This document shows positions 26,685 to 35,222 of a stretch of DNA of 48,910 nucleotides, in pieces. Position 1 is the first letter of the stretch; every line of letters starts with the position of its first letter. Where the stretch lies: the NCBI RefSeq assembly GCF_000186865.1, contig NW_008705564.1, forward strand, positions 777,756 through 826,665, given 5' to 3'. The notes below the pieces were generated by a model. The model was not told the DNA's origin and ran no database searches. It saw nothing but the letters and a program-made list of their open reading frames with translations. The DNA is from Aureococcus anophagefferens. Its lineage: Eukaryota; Sar; Pelagophyceae; Pelagomonadales; Pelagomonadaceae. A program made the translations under genes and the position numbers.

Positions 26685-27626
26685 CTAGGGCGCGGGCTGC
26701 TGCGTCTTGCGGAGCGCGTAGTTGCAGGCCGCGGCGAGGTTGAAGGACACCCCGCCGTCGGAGCTCGGGACCCAGGGCAGGGGCTTGGCCTCGACGTCGT
26801 CCCGCGGCGGCGGCGGCCGCCGCTTGACGACGCGCTTCTTCGGCGCCGCGCGCCGCGGCGGCGCGGCGGCGGCGGCGGCGGCGGCCCGGTCGACGGCGGA
26901 CCGCACGGCCCGCAGCGCCGACGTCGCCTTCTTCGGCGCCGCGCGGCGCGCGGGCGCGGGCGACCGGCGCCGCGGCTCCCGGTCCTGACGGTCCGGCGAG
27001 AGCCGCGCGGCGCGCGCCTCGCGCGCGACGCCGTCGAGGTCGACGTCGGCCTCCTTCTCGTTGACGAGCAGCTTGTTCATGGCGATGAGCGTCTCGAGGA
27101 TGCGCTCCGACGTGCGGAGCTTCGCCTCGAGCTTGGCCGCCTTCTCCTCCGCCGCGCTCCGGCGGCTCGCGCTCTCCGCGAGCTCGTCCTCGTAGCGCGC
27201 GCGCTCCTCGGGCGTCACGCGGGGCGTCGCGCCGTTGCGCTGCGCCTCGTCGAGCTCCTCCTCGACGCGCCGCGCGCGCAGCGTCGTCTCGCGCGCGCGC
27301 GTCTCGCACTCGAGGAGCCGCTGCTCCGCCGCGCGCGCGCGGTTTTCCGCCGCGAGCATGGCCGCGTCCTTGGACGCCGCCTCGCTCGCGAGGCGCTCGT
27401 AGGCGCTCCGGAGCCGCGACTCCTCGGCGCCGTCGAGGCGGTGGCTCTCGACCTTGAGCTCCATCTCGCGCAGCTGGTGGCGCATCTCCTTCGTGGAGTT
27501 GACGGCCTCCGCGCGCTCGCCCTCGAGGCGCGCGATCTTGTCCTGGAGCGCGCGCAGCGCCGCGAGCACGGCGCGCGACGACGTCGTCTTCTCCCCGGCG
27601 TCCTCGGCGGACCGGGAGCTGTACAT
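26685..27626 (-). CDS. Coiled-coil protein with basic C-terminus
   Basis: 313 residues from Met 27626 (MYSSRSAEDAGEK). An upstream in-frame Met at 27803 is less likely because it overlaps the divergent gene. Residues ~15-200 are a continuous heptad-rich coiled coil (ALRALQDKIARLEGERAEAV; RARRVEEELDEAQR). The next ~100 residues are basic and Ala/Pro/Arg-rich (APKKRVVKRRPPPPRDD), and the end is KPLPWVPSSDGGVSFNLAAA plus CNYALRKTQ. The layout, coiled coil then basic microtubule-like segment, suggests a cytoskeletal or centrosomal protein, but no family is firmly recognised. The stop abuts a run of 13 C (26673-26685), a slippage-prone tract. Confidence 0.7.
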   Translation of the reverse strand: MYSSRSAEDAGEKTTSSRAVLAALRALQDKIARLEGERAEAVNSTKEMRHQLREMELKVESHRLDGAEESRLRSAYERLASEAASKDAAMLAAENRARAAEQRLLECETRARETTLRARRVEEELDEAQRNGATPRVTPEERARYEDELAESASRRSAAEEKAAKLEAKLRTSERILETLIAMNKLLVNEKEADVDLDGVAREARAARLSPDRQDREPRRRSPAPARRAAPKKATSALRAVRSAVDRAAAAAAAAPPRRAAPKKRVVKRRPPPPRDDVEAKPLPWVPSSDGGVSFNLAAACNYALRKTQQPAP

Positions 27627-27801
27627 GGTCGCGACGACGCAGGCCTCGTCCACAACAGGCCTTGCCACAACAGGATCGAGAGACAACGAGGTCAACGTCG
27701 TGTGCACCGAGGTCGACGGCGCCGCGGCTGGGGCAGCCCAGCGCTGGGCAGCCGCAACGCGTCGCGTGTGCGTCGCGTCGGAGCCGCAGTACGAACGCGC
27801 C

Positions 27802-28404
27802 ATGGTCGACGCCCGCGATCATGACGCGCTCACGGCGGCCCTGAAGAGGGGCGACGTGGACACATTGGCGGCGGCCCTGCGAACGATGGAGCAGCAGACG
27901 TCTCTCCAGAAGCAGTGGGACGACGACTGCTGCGCGAGCGACCACGACGGCGGCGACGACAAGAAGCAGCGGCGCCACGAGCGGCTCAAGGAGCGGCCGC
28001 GCGCCGCGAGCGACCGCGTCATCGACGCCTCCGCCGGCTACCTGAAGCCGAAGATGATGAAGGCGCCGAAGCTCCGAAAACAGTCGAAGCGCCGCTCGGA
28101 GACGACGAACGCCGCGCGCGTGCGCGCGTCCATCCGGGAGACCGTCGCCGAGCTGCGCCGCGGCGACCGCGCGGGCCCGGCGGCGGCCGCCGCCGGGCTC
28201 AACCGCTTCGGCGCGTGCCGGCCCTGCGCGCCCGCGGAGACGCGCGTCGCGCGGGCGAAGAAGCGGGCCCGGGCCGCGGCCGCATCCGCGATCGCCTTCT
28301 TCCACCAGATGGGGCGGACGCGCGCGCTGCTCTGCGCCGGGTCCGTGCTCTTCCTCTTCGAGCTCGCCCACTGGCTGCGCTACCTCAAGGAGGTCCTAAA
28401 ATAG
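27802..28404 (+). CDS. Small basic protein with C-terminal membrane anchor
   Basis: 200 residues from ATG 27802. The N-terminal ~35 residues are ankyrin-like (DHDALTAALKRGDVDTLAAA). An acidic patch (DDDCCASDHDGGDDKK), a basic helical middle and a hydrophobic C-terminal segment (ALLCAGSVLFLFELAHWLRY followed by LKEVLK) follow. This is the pattern of a tail-anchored protein with its bulk in the cytosol. No domain is recognised. The stop lies 3 bp before the stop of the convergent dioxygenase gene. Confidence 0.65.
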   Translation: MVDARDHDALTAALKRGDVDTLAAALRTMEQQTSLQKQWDDDCCASDHDGGDDKKQRRHERLKERPRAASDRVIDASAGYLKPKMMKAPKLRKQSKRRSETTNAARVRASIRETVAELRRGDRAGPAAAAAGLNRFGACRPCAPAETRVARAKKRARAAAASAIAFFHQMGRTRALLCAGSVLFLFELAHWLRYLKEVLK

Positions 28405-28407
28405 TCG

Positions 28408-30459
28408 TCATGGCGGCCGGCCGTTGCCCCCGCGCCAGGGCGGCGCTTGCACCGTCGCCGCGAGGGCCTCCATGTCGACGTAGAGCTGGTCGTCGCCCGT
28501 GATCTCCGGCGGGTTGAGCTTGACGCGCTCCCAGGACGCGCGCTGCTCCGGCGTCGTCATGAGCTGCGCGACGCCGTCGAACTTGTCGACGAACTTCTCG
28601 TGGGCCGTCTTCGACGCCCGGGGACGGAGCTTCGGCGGAGTCGGCGGCGCGCGCCTCGACGGGTGGTTCCGCCACGGGTCCAGCGGCTCCCAGGGCCCCG
28701 CGGCGCGCGGGATGCCGTGCATCCAATCGTGGCGGTTCGGGATGAAGACCCGGTGCAGCCCGTTCTTCTTGGCGCCGCCGCCCATCCAGTGGTCCACCCA
28801 GGCCGGGTCCGTCGCGAGGCGCGCCGTCGACGTGTGGCCCGGCCAGAAGTTGAGGCCGCCGTCCGCGTCCTTGACCGCGGCGCGCACGGAGACGGCGAGG
28901 CGGTCCGGCGGCCGCTCCCGCAGGTCCCGGAGCAGGTGGGGCCGCGGGTCCGACATGTGGAGCGTCCGCTTGGAGAAGACGAGCGCGTCGCCCTCGGTGC
29001 CGTTGAAGTAGCGGAACGACAGCTTCGCGCCGCGCTCCCAGGAGCCGTAGGTCTTCAGCGGCATGGGGAACTGCGTGCCCAGGTAGGTGTTCTTCGTCGC
29101 GCCGCCGCGCTCGTCGAAGTCCCAGCGCAGGGGCGGGTCGCTCTCGAGGAGCTCGGGCGTCTCGGCGACGAAGAGGTTGCCCGCGTTGGGAAGCTCCGAC
29201 GCGTCGACCAAGACCCAGACCTGGAACCCCGCCGCGTCCGGGAAGAGCGTCCAGTCCTGGTCGTAGTGGAGGAACGGGTAGGGGCTCGACGTCAGCACGC
29301 TCAGCCCGAAGAAGACGAGGTCGTCGAGCGCGACGGCGCGGCCGTCGGGCAGCGGCTCCAGGCGCGGCAGGACCCGGCGGAAGACGCGGTCGATGACGTG
29401 GTTCGCGTAGCGCCGGCCCTTGGCCTTGTCCTGCTCGGACCGGTACGCGAAGGTCAGGCGCTTCAGGGGCCCCCGGAGGTCCGCGATGCGCGCGACCGCG
29501 TACCGCGACGTCGCCTTGGGCGAGACGTCGACGGACCCGCCGCCGTCGAGCGCCGGCGCGCCCTCGAGCGCGGCGCGGAGCGTGCGATCGAGCTTCCCGG
29601 CCCGCAGCGCCGCGGCCGCCGCCGGGTCCTCGCCCGACGGCGCGAGCGTCTCGCCGCAGCCGCCGAGGCGCTCCTCCGACGCGAGGCAGCACGCGAAGCG
29701 GTAGCGCTGCGCCTCGAAGAGGTGCGGCAGCAGGTTCGCGAGCGCCTCGACGCGCATGATCGTGCCGATGTACCGGTTGACGCCGCGCGTCGCGTTCTCG
29801 AAGTCGAGGTGCGAGCTCAGCCCCAGCGCGGCGCCGCACTCCATGGCGACGACGAGCTGCCGCTTCAGGAGCTGCGTCGCGAGGCGGTAGAGCGCCGCGT
29901 CCGGCGCGCGGCCCGCGGGCTCCTCGCCGTGGATCTTCGCCTCGTCGCGCGCCGTGGGCTCGAGGAGGTCGTTCCAGTCCGCCGCGACCCAGGGCTGCGC
30001 CATCTGGAGGTACGCGAGCGACGCGCGGCGCTGCTCCCAGAGGCCCACGCCGCAGCGCCGCAGCTCCCGCGCGGCGTCGCCGCCGCCGGCGAGCGCGCCG
30101 CCGTTGCGCGGGTCGCGCAGCCAGGCCGCGCAGCTCCGCGGCCGCGCGCCGCGCCGCGCCGCGACGGCCTCCGGCGCGAAGCCCCCGCCGACGACGGCCG
30201 CGGCCGCGTAGACCTCGCGCACCGGGCAGTCCGGCGGCGCGCCAGAGCCGTCGCAGGCGCAGGCCACGGTCTCGCAGGCGACGATGGCGTCGAGGCTCCG
30301 CGCCTTGGCGCCGGCGGCGACGAGCGCCCGCAGGGACGAGTTGCAGGCGTCGTAGAGGGCGAAGGCGTTGGCGCCGCTCGGCTTGCCCGCGCGGTAGCCG
30401 CTCGGCGCGTCGCGCACCTGGGCGACGACGGCCGCGACGACGACGAGGCCGCGCAGCAT
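28408..30459 (-). CDS. Secreted 2OG-Fe(II) dioxygenase, phytanoyl-CoA-hydroxylase-like
   Basis: 683 residues with a signal peptide (MLRGLVVVAAVVAQV). A Cys-containing helical N-terminal half precedes a jelly-roll core. SPYPFLHYDQDWTLFPDAAG carries the H-x-D iron ligands (His ~398), GFQVWVLVDASELPNAGNLF is the 'qvwial.d....G.l' block of PhyH-like enzymes, DALVFSKRTLHMSDPRP gives the distal His, and RLAVSVRA the 2-oxoglutarate Arg. N-terminal cysteines (CETVACACDGSG) could form disulfides. Substrate unknown; a lumenal or extracellular hydroxylase is inferred. The C-terminal ~100 residues are Pro/Arg-rich. Confidence 0.68.
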   Translation of the reverse strand: MLRGLVVVAAVVAQVRDAPSGYRAGKPSGANAFALYDACNSSLRALVAAGAKARSLDAIVACETVACACDGSGAPPDCPVREVYAAAAVVGGGFAPEAVAARRGARPRSCAAWLRDPRNGGALAGGGDAARELRRCGVGLWEQRRASLAYLQMAQPWVAADWNDLLEPTARDEAKIHGEEPAGRAPDAALYRLATQLLKRQLVVAMECGAALGLSSHLDFENATRGVNRYIGTIMRVEALANLLPHLFEAQRYRFACCLASEERLGGCGETLAPSGEDPAAAAALRAGKLDRTLRAALEGAPALDGGGSVDVSPKATSRYAVARIADLRGPLKRLTFAYRSEQDKAKGRRYANHVIDRVFRRVLPRLEPLPDGRAVALDDLVFFGLSVLTSSPYPFLHYDQDWTLFPDAAGFQVWVLVDASELPNAGNLFVAETPELLESDPPLRWDFDERGGATKNTYLGTQFPMPLKTYGSWERGAKLSFRYFNGTEGDALVFSKRTLHMSDPRPHLLRDLRERPPDRLAVSVRAAVKDADGGLNFWPGHTSTARLATDPAWVDHWMGGGAKKNGLHRVFIPNRHDWMHGIPRAAGPWEPLDPWRNHPSRRAPPTPPKLRPRASKTAHEKFVDKFDGVAQLMTTPEQRASWERVKLNPPEITGDDQLYVDMEALAATVQAPPWRGGNGRPP

Positions 30460-30605
30460 CTCTAGGCGGGCAGCCCTACCATCGTTTGTTCAAGACACAT
30501 TCAAGGTGCGCCAACTTGAACCACGCGGGGCAGCCCCTCGACCACCACTCAGGGTGCTGCCGGAAAGAGAAGCTCGACGGCGGTCGTCGCGCGGCGGCGT
30601 GATCG

Positions 30606-32131
30606 ATGGCGTCGTTCTGGTTCACGGTGACGGCGGCCAAGGGCGCGCTGCGGCGCCAGGGCGCGTCGCTGGAATCGCCGGAGCTCGAGCCGCCGATCCC
30701 CCGCGGCACGCTCGTGGGCTGCAAGAGCCGCGTCCTCGTCGGCGAGACGATCCGCTGCGAGCTGCTCTGGACCTGCGTCCAGAAGCCCCTGGGCCTCATG
30801 GCCAGGCCCTGCGACGGGCGCGCCGACGGCGTCCATTTTTTTCCGCGAGCCGCGCGCGGGAGAAGCGGCGCGCGCGCAGGTGGGTCAGCGCGAAGGTGCT
30901 GCAGCCGGCGCAGGCGCCGTCGGCCCTGCTCGGCGAGACCATGGAGCCCATCTCGGAGATCAACGCGCGGCCGCCGCCGCCGCGCGCGCACCAGCCGAAC
31001 GCGCCGCCGCGCCGCGGCCCGCCGAAGCGGCCGCCCGTCGGCAAGTGCCCGGAGCCCGTCGCGAGCGACACGGAGAGCGAGCACGAGCGCGACCACTGCC
31101 ACAGCTGGGTCGTTGCGAAGAAGTGGTGCGCCGTGCGCAAGGAGATGTCCACGGACAGCGCGCACCTCTGCGACGTCCGGAAGGGGCGATTGGTCTACAC
31201 GACGTCGCGCCGCGTGAGCGAGAGCGGGAGCGTGCGGCTGCGCATGGTCGCGCCCATCGAGGGCTGGGTCTCGGAGAAGGTGCTGGAGCCCTTCCGCTAC
31301 GCGAAGCGCTGGCGGACGATGCAGCACTGCCTCGACTGCCGGAACGTCATCGAGGTCCGCGACGCGGGCAAGAAGGGCATGGCCGTCTACACGAAGCGAG
31401 CCATCCCCAAGCACACCTTCATCGGCGAGTACGTCGGCGACCTCATCGACGAGAAGGAATACGACGCGCGCTACCCCAAGGGCGACGGCACGCACGTCTA
31501 CTGGATCCGCGAGGGCGACGTCTACCTCGACGCGGGCCCCTCGAAGCACTTCACGCGCTACATCAACCACTCGAAGAAGGCGCCGAACCTCGAGACCAAG
31601 GTCGAGTTCGTCAAGGTCGTCGACCGCGAGGAGGTGCTCTGCAAGGACCTGCGGCCCAACGTCGGCTTCTACACGACGAAGGACGTGCCCAAGGGCGACG
31701 AGCTCACGTTCGACTACGGCGGCGACTACTTCCAGGAGGGCGAGGCGCCGACGGAGGACACGATCTTTCCGCCCGAGTACCGCGACGCCGTCCAGAGCGG
31801 CCGCATGACGGAGCAGGACGTCATCATCGACCGCACGGTCCGCGTCTTCGAGAAGAACGAGGCCTCCAAGGCCGCGCAGGCCGCGGCCTGGGCGGACCAG
31901 AAGCGCCGCGAGGAGAAGCGCGGCGACACGCCCCTCAACGCGAAGATGCGCGAGCGCGAGCACGCGAAGATCACCGAGGCCTTCAAGCCCGAGGTCGAGC
32001 ACTTCCCCATCTCCAAGTCCCAGCGCGAGCGCGAGAGCCGCCTCGGCCTCGTCCCCTACGACCGCCGGCCCCAGAAGCCCTACGTCCGCCTCGTCGACGG
32101 CAAGCCCTACCGCCACGGCATCAACCGGTGA
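30606..32131 (+). CDS. SET-domain lysine methyltransferase with N-terminal SH3-like repeats
   Basis: Exons 30606-30817 and 30880-32131 (1,464 nt, 487 residues). The join rebuilds CDGWVSAKVLQP, matching the second repeat's GWVSEKVLEP, so the two N-terminal domains (~1-80 and ~165-240) are tandem SH3-like barrels. The SET domain (~245-385) shows KGMAVYTKRAIPKHTFIGEY, the RYINHSKKAPNLETKVEF block with the NHS cofactor site, and GFYTTKDVPKGDELTFDYGG with the catalytic ELTFDYG motif. A helical region with conserved charge follows. No post-SET cysteine cluster is visible. The target, histone or other, cannot be told. An intact active site predicts activity. Confidence 0.87.
30818..30879 (+). other. 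62-bp GC-AG intron
   Basis: Splicing GACGG|GC...GCAG|GTGGGTC gives CDGWVSAKV, which matches the internal repeat in the downstream domain. It holds a T-rich tract (CATTTTTTTCC). Without removal the frame leaves the SET protein. Confidence 0.75.
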
Positions 32132-32166
32132 CACGGCGTCTCCTAAGCCTCGGCGGTTACTCTTGT

Positions 32167-32243
32167 CGACGGCACGGGGGTACTTCGCCCGCGACGCGCG
32201 CGTCCGGGACGCGGCGCGGGGTCATGGGCCTCCTCCGCCGTCG
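32167..32243 (-). promoter_or_regulatory. Candidate SECIS element in the 3' UTR of the UxxC gene
   Basis: On the minus strand the fold is: helix I CGACGGC/GCCGTCG (32243-32237 with 32173-32167), an internal region, the quartet ATGA (32225-32222) facing GA (32186-32185), helix II CCCGCGCCGCG/CGCGTCGCGGG (10 of 11 paired), and an apical loop containing an unpaired CC 13 nt after ATGA, in the place of the usual AA. It begins 22 nt after the stop. Helices are common by chance at this GC, so support is moderate. Confidence 0.5.
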
Positions 32244-32264
32244 TCGGGGCGCGCGGTGCACGTC

Positions 32265-32636
32265 CTAGGCCGCGCGGCTCGTCTCGTTGGCGAGCGCCGT
32301 CGCGTTCGAGCACTCGGCCGCCGCGGCCTCGATGACGCGTTCGAAGCCCGCGCCGGCCTCGTAGCTCTCCTGGAGGTTGTTCTTATGGGAACACGTTTCG
32401 TCGTGCGGGCAGCAGAACGTCGGGAAGTAGGTGATGTGGTCGCAGACGCCCCCGCCCGGGTCGCGCGACTCTACAGGGCACTCCGTAATTTCCAGCTTTA
32501 TGCGGTCCGTCCACGAGGCTTTGTAGTCTCGCTTCGCCGCGGCGCAATGCTTTCAGCCCGGCTCGCCGTACATCGCGACTTCCGGAATGGCCGTCGCCAT
32601 GCGTAATGCGGCCAGGAATGCAACAACCTTCAGCAT
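32265..32636 (-). CDS. Candidate selenoprotein: small secreted UxxC redox-like protein
   Basis: Reads MLKVVAFLAALRMATA (leader), then IPEVAMYGEPG, then an in-frame TGA (32555-32553), then KHCAAAKRDYKASWTDRI and on to TAG at 32267-32265. With TGA as selenocysteine (residue 28) the protein has 123 residues. Both sides of the TGA are protein-like and in one frame, and the context YGEPG-U-KHC resembles the 'YG.PgCpyC' active site of glutaredoxin/thioredoxin-fold proteins with the first Cys replaced by U. Downstream are six more Cys and two N-x-T sites, as expected of an exported disulfide protein. No GT/GC-AG pair would remove the TGA neatly. A SECIS-like hairpin follows the TAG. Alternatives are a pseudogene or a base error. 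Confidence 0.65.
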
Positions 32637-32721
32637 CGCGATCAGGTCGGAGCGCGAGCTCTCGCAGAGGCTGCCCGACGGTTTTTTGCGAGCTTCAACA
32701 GAAGAAAAATAACATGATGGA

Positions 32722-34428
32722 ATGAGGCGTCGCCTCGTCGTCATGGCGGCTCTCGGTGCCGCGACGACGACGCACAACGCCACGCGCTGCGCGAGCCTCG
32801 ACTTCGAGAAGCGGTCCGTCGCCGACCACGAGGACGCGGCCAAGGCCGTGCTGGCTTTGGACCTCGACGGCGACGGCGACACCGACGTCCTGTCGGCGTC
32901 GCTCCACGACGCGGCCGTGAGCTGGTTCGCCAACGACGGCGCGACGACGTTCGCGAAGCGCCGCGTGTCCCACGACGCCGGCGCCGGCGCCGTCGCCGCC
33001 TTCGCGATCGACGTCGACGGCGACGGCGACGTCGACCTGCCGTGGGCGTCGCACGACGACGACGTCGTGGCCTGGTACGAGAACGACGGCGCCCAGGCTT
33101 TCGCGCGGCGCGTCCTCGCCGAGGACGCCGACGGCGCGAGCGCCGTGCACGCCGTCGACGTCGACGGCGACGGCGCCGCGGACGTCGTCGCCGCGGCCGT
33201 CAACGCGGACGCCGTGCTCTGGTTCGCGCGCGACGACGGCCTCGCGGAGGCCGTCGTCGGCGCGTCGGACGCCGTCTGGTCCCTGCACGCGCTCGACGTC
33301 GACGGCGACGCCGACGCGGACGTGCTCGCCGCGTCGATCTCGTACCTCGACGACGCCGTCGCGTGGTACGAGAACGACGGCGCGGGCGCATTTGTGGAGC
33401 GCGCCATCGCGCCGTCGTCGCAGTACACGCAGGCCTGCTTCGGCGTCGACGTCGACGGCGACGGCGACGTCGACGCGCTCGCCGCGAGCCGCCTCGAGGA
33501 CGCGGTGACGTGGTACGAGAACGACGGCGCGCGGTCCTTCGCCGCGCGCGTCGTCGTCGCCGGCGCGGACGGCGCGGACGCCGTCTTCGCCCTCGACGTC
33601 GACGGCGACGGCGACGTCGACGTCCTGGCGGCGTCTTACAACGACGACACGGTCGCGTGGCACCAGCAGGTCGGCGGCCGGGGCTGGCGGTCCTTCACGG
33701 AGCGCGCCGTCGACGAGGCGGCCGGCGGCGCCGCGGGCGTCTTCGCCGCCGACGTCGACGGCGACGGCCGCGCGGACATCCTCGCCGCGGCGCAGGACGA
33801 CGACCGCGTGGCCTGGTACGCGGCGCGCTGCCTCACCTTCGCGCCGACGGCGAGCCCCGCGCCGTCGCTCGCGCCGTCGCTGTCGCCGGCGCCGTCGCGG
33901 CCGCCCCGGCCCGCGCCGACGGCGCCGCCCACGCGGCCGCCGTCGCCCGCGCCGTCCGCGTCGCGGCCGCCGTCGTCCGCGGCGCCGTCGGCCGCGCCGA
34001 CGGCGGCGACGCGGCCGCCGTCGACGCCGCCGTCGCCGGCGCCGTCGCCGGCGCCGAGCCCGCTGCCGTCGCCGCTGCCGAGCCCGCTGCCGTCGCCGGC
34101 GCCGACGGCGCTCCTCACGAGCGTGACCTTCGAGGAGGTCGGCACGTCGCTCGCGTTCCGCGAGGCGGTCTTCGCGCTCCTCGTGTCCTTCGTGTCCGGC
34201 GTCGGCTGCATCGTCTTCTGCACCTTCCTCCCGCGCGCCCGCGCGCCGGACGCGGACCGCTCCGCGGAGCTCGTCGAGGTCGCGGCGACGGTCCGCGGGA
34301 GCGGCGACGGCGCGGGCGACCCGAAGCTCGTCATCGCCGTGCCCGACGACCGCGGCGCGCCCCTGGCCAACGTCCTCCTCGTCGGCGGGGACGTCGGCGA
34401 CGGCCTGCCCAAGAGCGCGCTGGTTTAG
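32722..34428 (+). CDS. FG-GAP/VCBS-repeat surface protein with Pro-rich stalk and membrane anchor
   Basis: 568 residues from ATG 32722, with a leader-like N-terminus ([19 protein letters not shown]). About seven repeats of ~50 residues carry the calcium-binding loop ALDVDGDGDVDVLAAS and the strand VAWYENDGA, the FG-GAP/VCBS pattern that folds into a beta-propeller as in integrin alpha chains. A ~90-residue PSPAPS-type stalk follows (SPAPSPLPSPLPSPLPSPAP), then one transmembrane helix (AVFALLVSFVSGVGCIVFCT) and a ~70-residue cytosolic tail. A cell-surface adhesion or sensing role is inferred from this architecture. Confidence 0.85.
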   Translation: MRRRLVVMAALGAATTTHNATRCASLDFEKRSVADHEDAAKAVLALDLDGDGDTDVLSASLHDAAVSWFANDGATTFAKRRVSHDAGAGAVAAFAIDVDGDGDVDLPWASHDDDVVAWYENDGAQAFARRVLAEDADGASAVHAVDVDGDGAADVVAAAVNADAVLWFARDDGLAEAVVGASDAVWSLHALDVDGDADADVLAASISYLDDAVAWYENDGAGAFVERAIAPSSQYTQACFGVDVDGDGDVDALAASRLEDAVTWYENDGARSFAARVVVAGADGADAVFALDVDGDGDVDVLAASYNDDTVAWHQQVGGRGWRSFTERAVDEAAGGAAGVFAADVDGDGRADILAAAQDDDRVAWYAARCLTFAPTASPAPSLAPSLSPAPSRPPRPAPTAPPTRPPSPAPSASRPPSSAAPSAAPTAATRPPSTPPSPAPSPAPSPLPSPLPSPLPSPAPTALLTSVTFEEVGTSLAFREAVFALLVSFVSGVGCIVFCTFLPRARAPDADRSAELVEVAATVRGSGDGAGDPKLVIAVPDDRGAPLANVLLVGGDVGDGLPKSALV

Positions 34429-34456
34429 GCTTCCTATCTCATTCCGGGGAGGGGTC

Positions 34457-35131
34457 TTAGAGGAAAGCAGCGATGGCGGTTTCGACATCTTGGCAGCTCG
34501 CGCTGCCGAGACACTTGCGGACCAGCATCTGCGCGGCTTTTGTCTTGACAGAGTAACGCTCGGACCGAAACAGCATCGAATCCTTTTTGTATGTCTCTCG
34601 CAGGTGCACGTTGCCTGTCTGCGTTAGCTCGACAAGCGCCTCGAGGCCAATAGCCGCCGCGATCGCGACCGCAAGGTCATCGTCGATCCCGAGGCTCCGC
34701 AGCGCATTTGAGCCGTGGTGGTGGCCGATCTGGGCGAGCGCAAGCAGCGGCAGAATGCCGCCCGCGGTCGCGATGGTGATTCTATGGCGCTGGGCGCTGC
34801 GCGCGTAGCGAGCCAGATCACCCGCGGCCCACGCCTTGCTCCAGCCGCCTTTCTTGACATGCTCAACGAGCGGCACGATGAGTTCAGTTTCATAGCCGAG
34901 CCTCCCCAACGCCTTCGTGGCGTCCCGCTGATCGGAGTCGCTGCCCTTTTTTAGTAGCTCCGCGAGCGGTGCGACGGCACCAGCTGCGATCACCTCCTCT
35001 CGATCCCAGCACTCGGAGAGATTAGCAAGCAACCACACGGCAGAATGTTTATTCGGAAGCGGCGCGTCGCCGTCCCGCAACGCGCGCACGAGTTCAGCGA
35101 CATCGGGCATTCCCGTCGAGGCAGTCACCAT
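34457..35131 (-). CDS. Armadillo-repeat protein
   Basis: 224 residues (MVTASTGMPDVAELVRALRD). ARM repeats are clear: HSAVWLLANLSECWDREEVI with AAGAVAPLAELLKKGSDSDQ, then RDATKALGRLGYE, and ITIATAGGILPLLALAQIGH. The gene is shorter and less GC-rich than its neighbours, with more balanced codon use, so it may be a recent arrival or under weaker GC bias. Probably a protein-binding module; partner unknown. The stop is 28 bp from that of the FG-GAP gene. Confidence 0.78.
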   Translation of the reverse strand: MVTASTGMPDVAELVRALRDGDAPLPNKHSAVWLLANLSECWDREEVIAAGAVAPLAELLKKGSDSDQRDATKALGRLGYETELIVPLVEHVKKGGWSKAWAAGDLARYARSAQRHRITIATAGGILPLLALAQIGHHHGSNALRSLGIDDDLAVAIAAAIGLEALVELTQTGNVHLRETYKKDSMLFRSERYSVKTKAAQMLVRKCLGSASCQDVETAIAAFL

Positions 35132-35222
35132 CGTCTGAGGGTCACGGCGGGTATTAGCCGCTTCACCTTGTAGTTCAATTTGCCACTGCCCAAATGGCGA
35201 TGGAATCGGTCTGAGCTACACG

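Noticed and set aside
26673..26685. Run of 13 C at the end of the coiled-coil gene
   Set aside because: Simple homopolymer. It could vary in length but touches only the stop codon; no function proposed.
32553..32636. 27-residue ORF ending at the TGA as a complete micropeptide
   Set aside because: The frame continues after the TGA with protein-like Cys-rich sequence to a TAG, and a SECIS-like hairpin follows, so a selenoprotein explains more.
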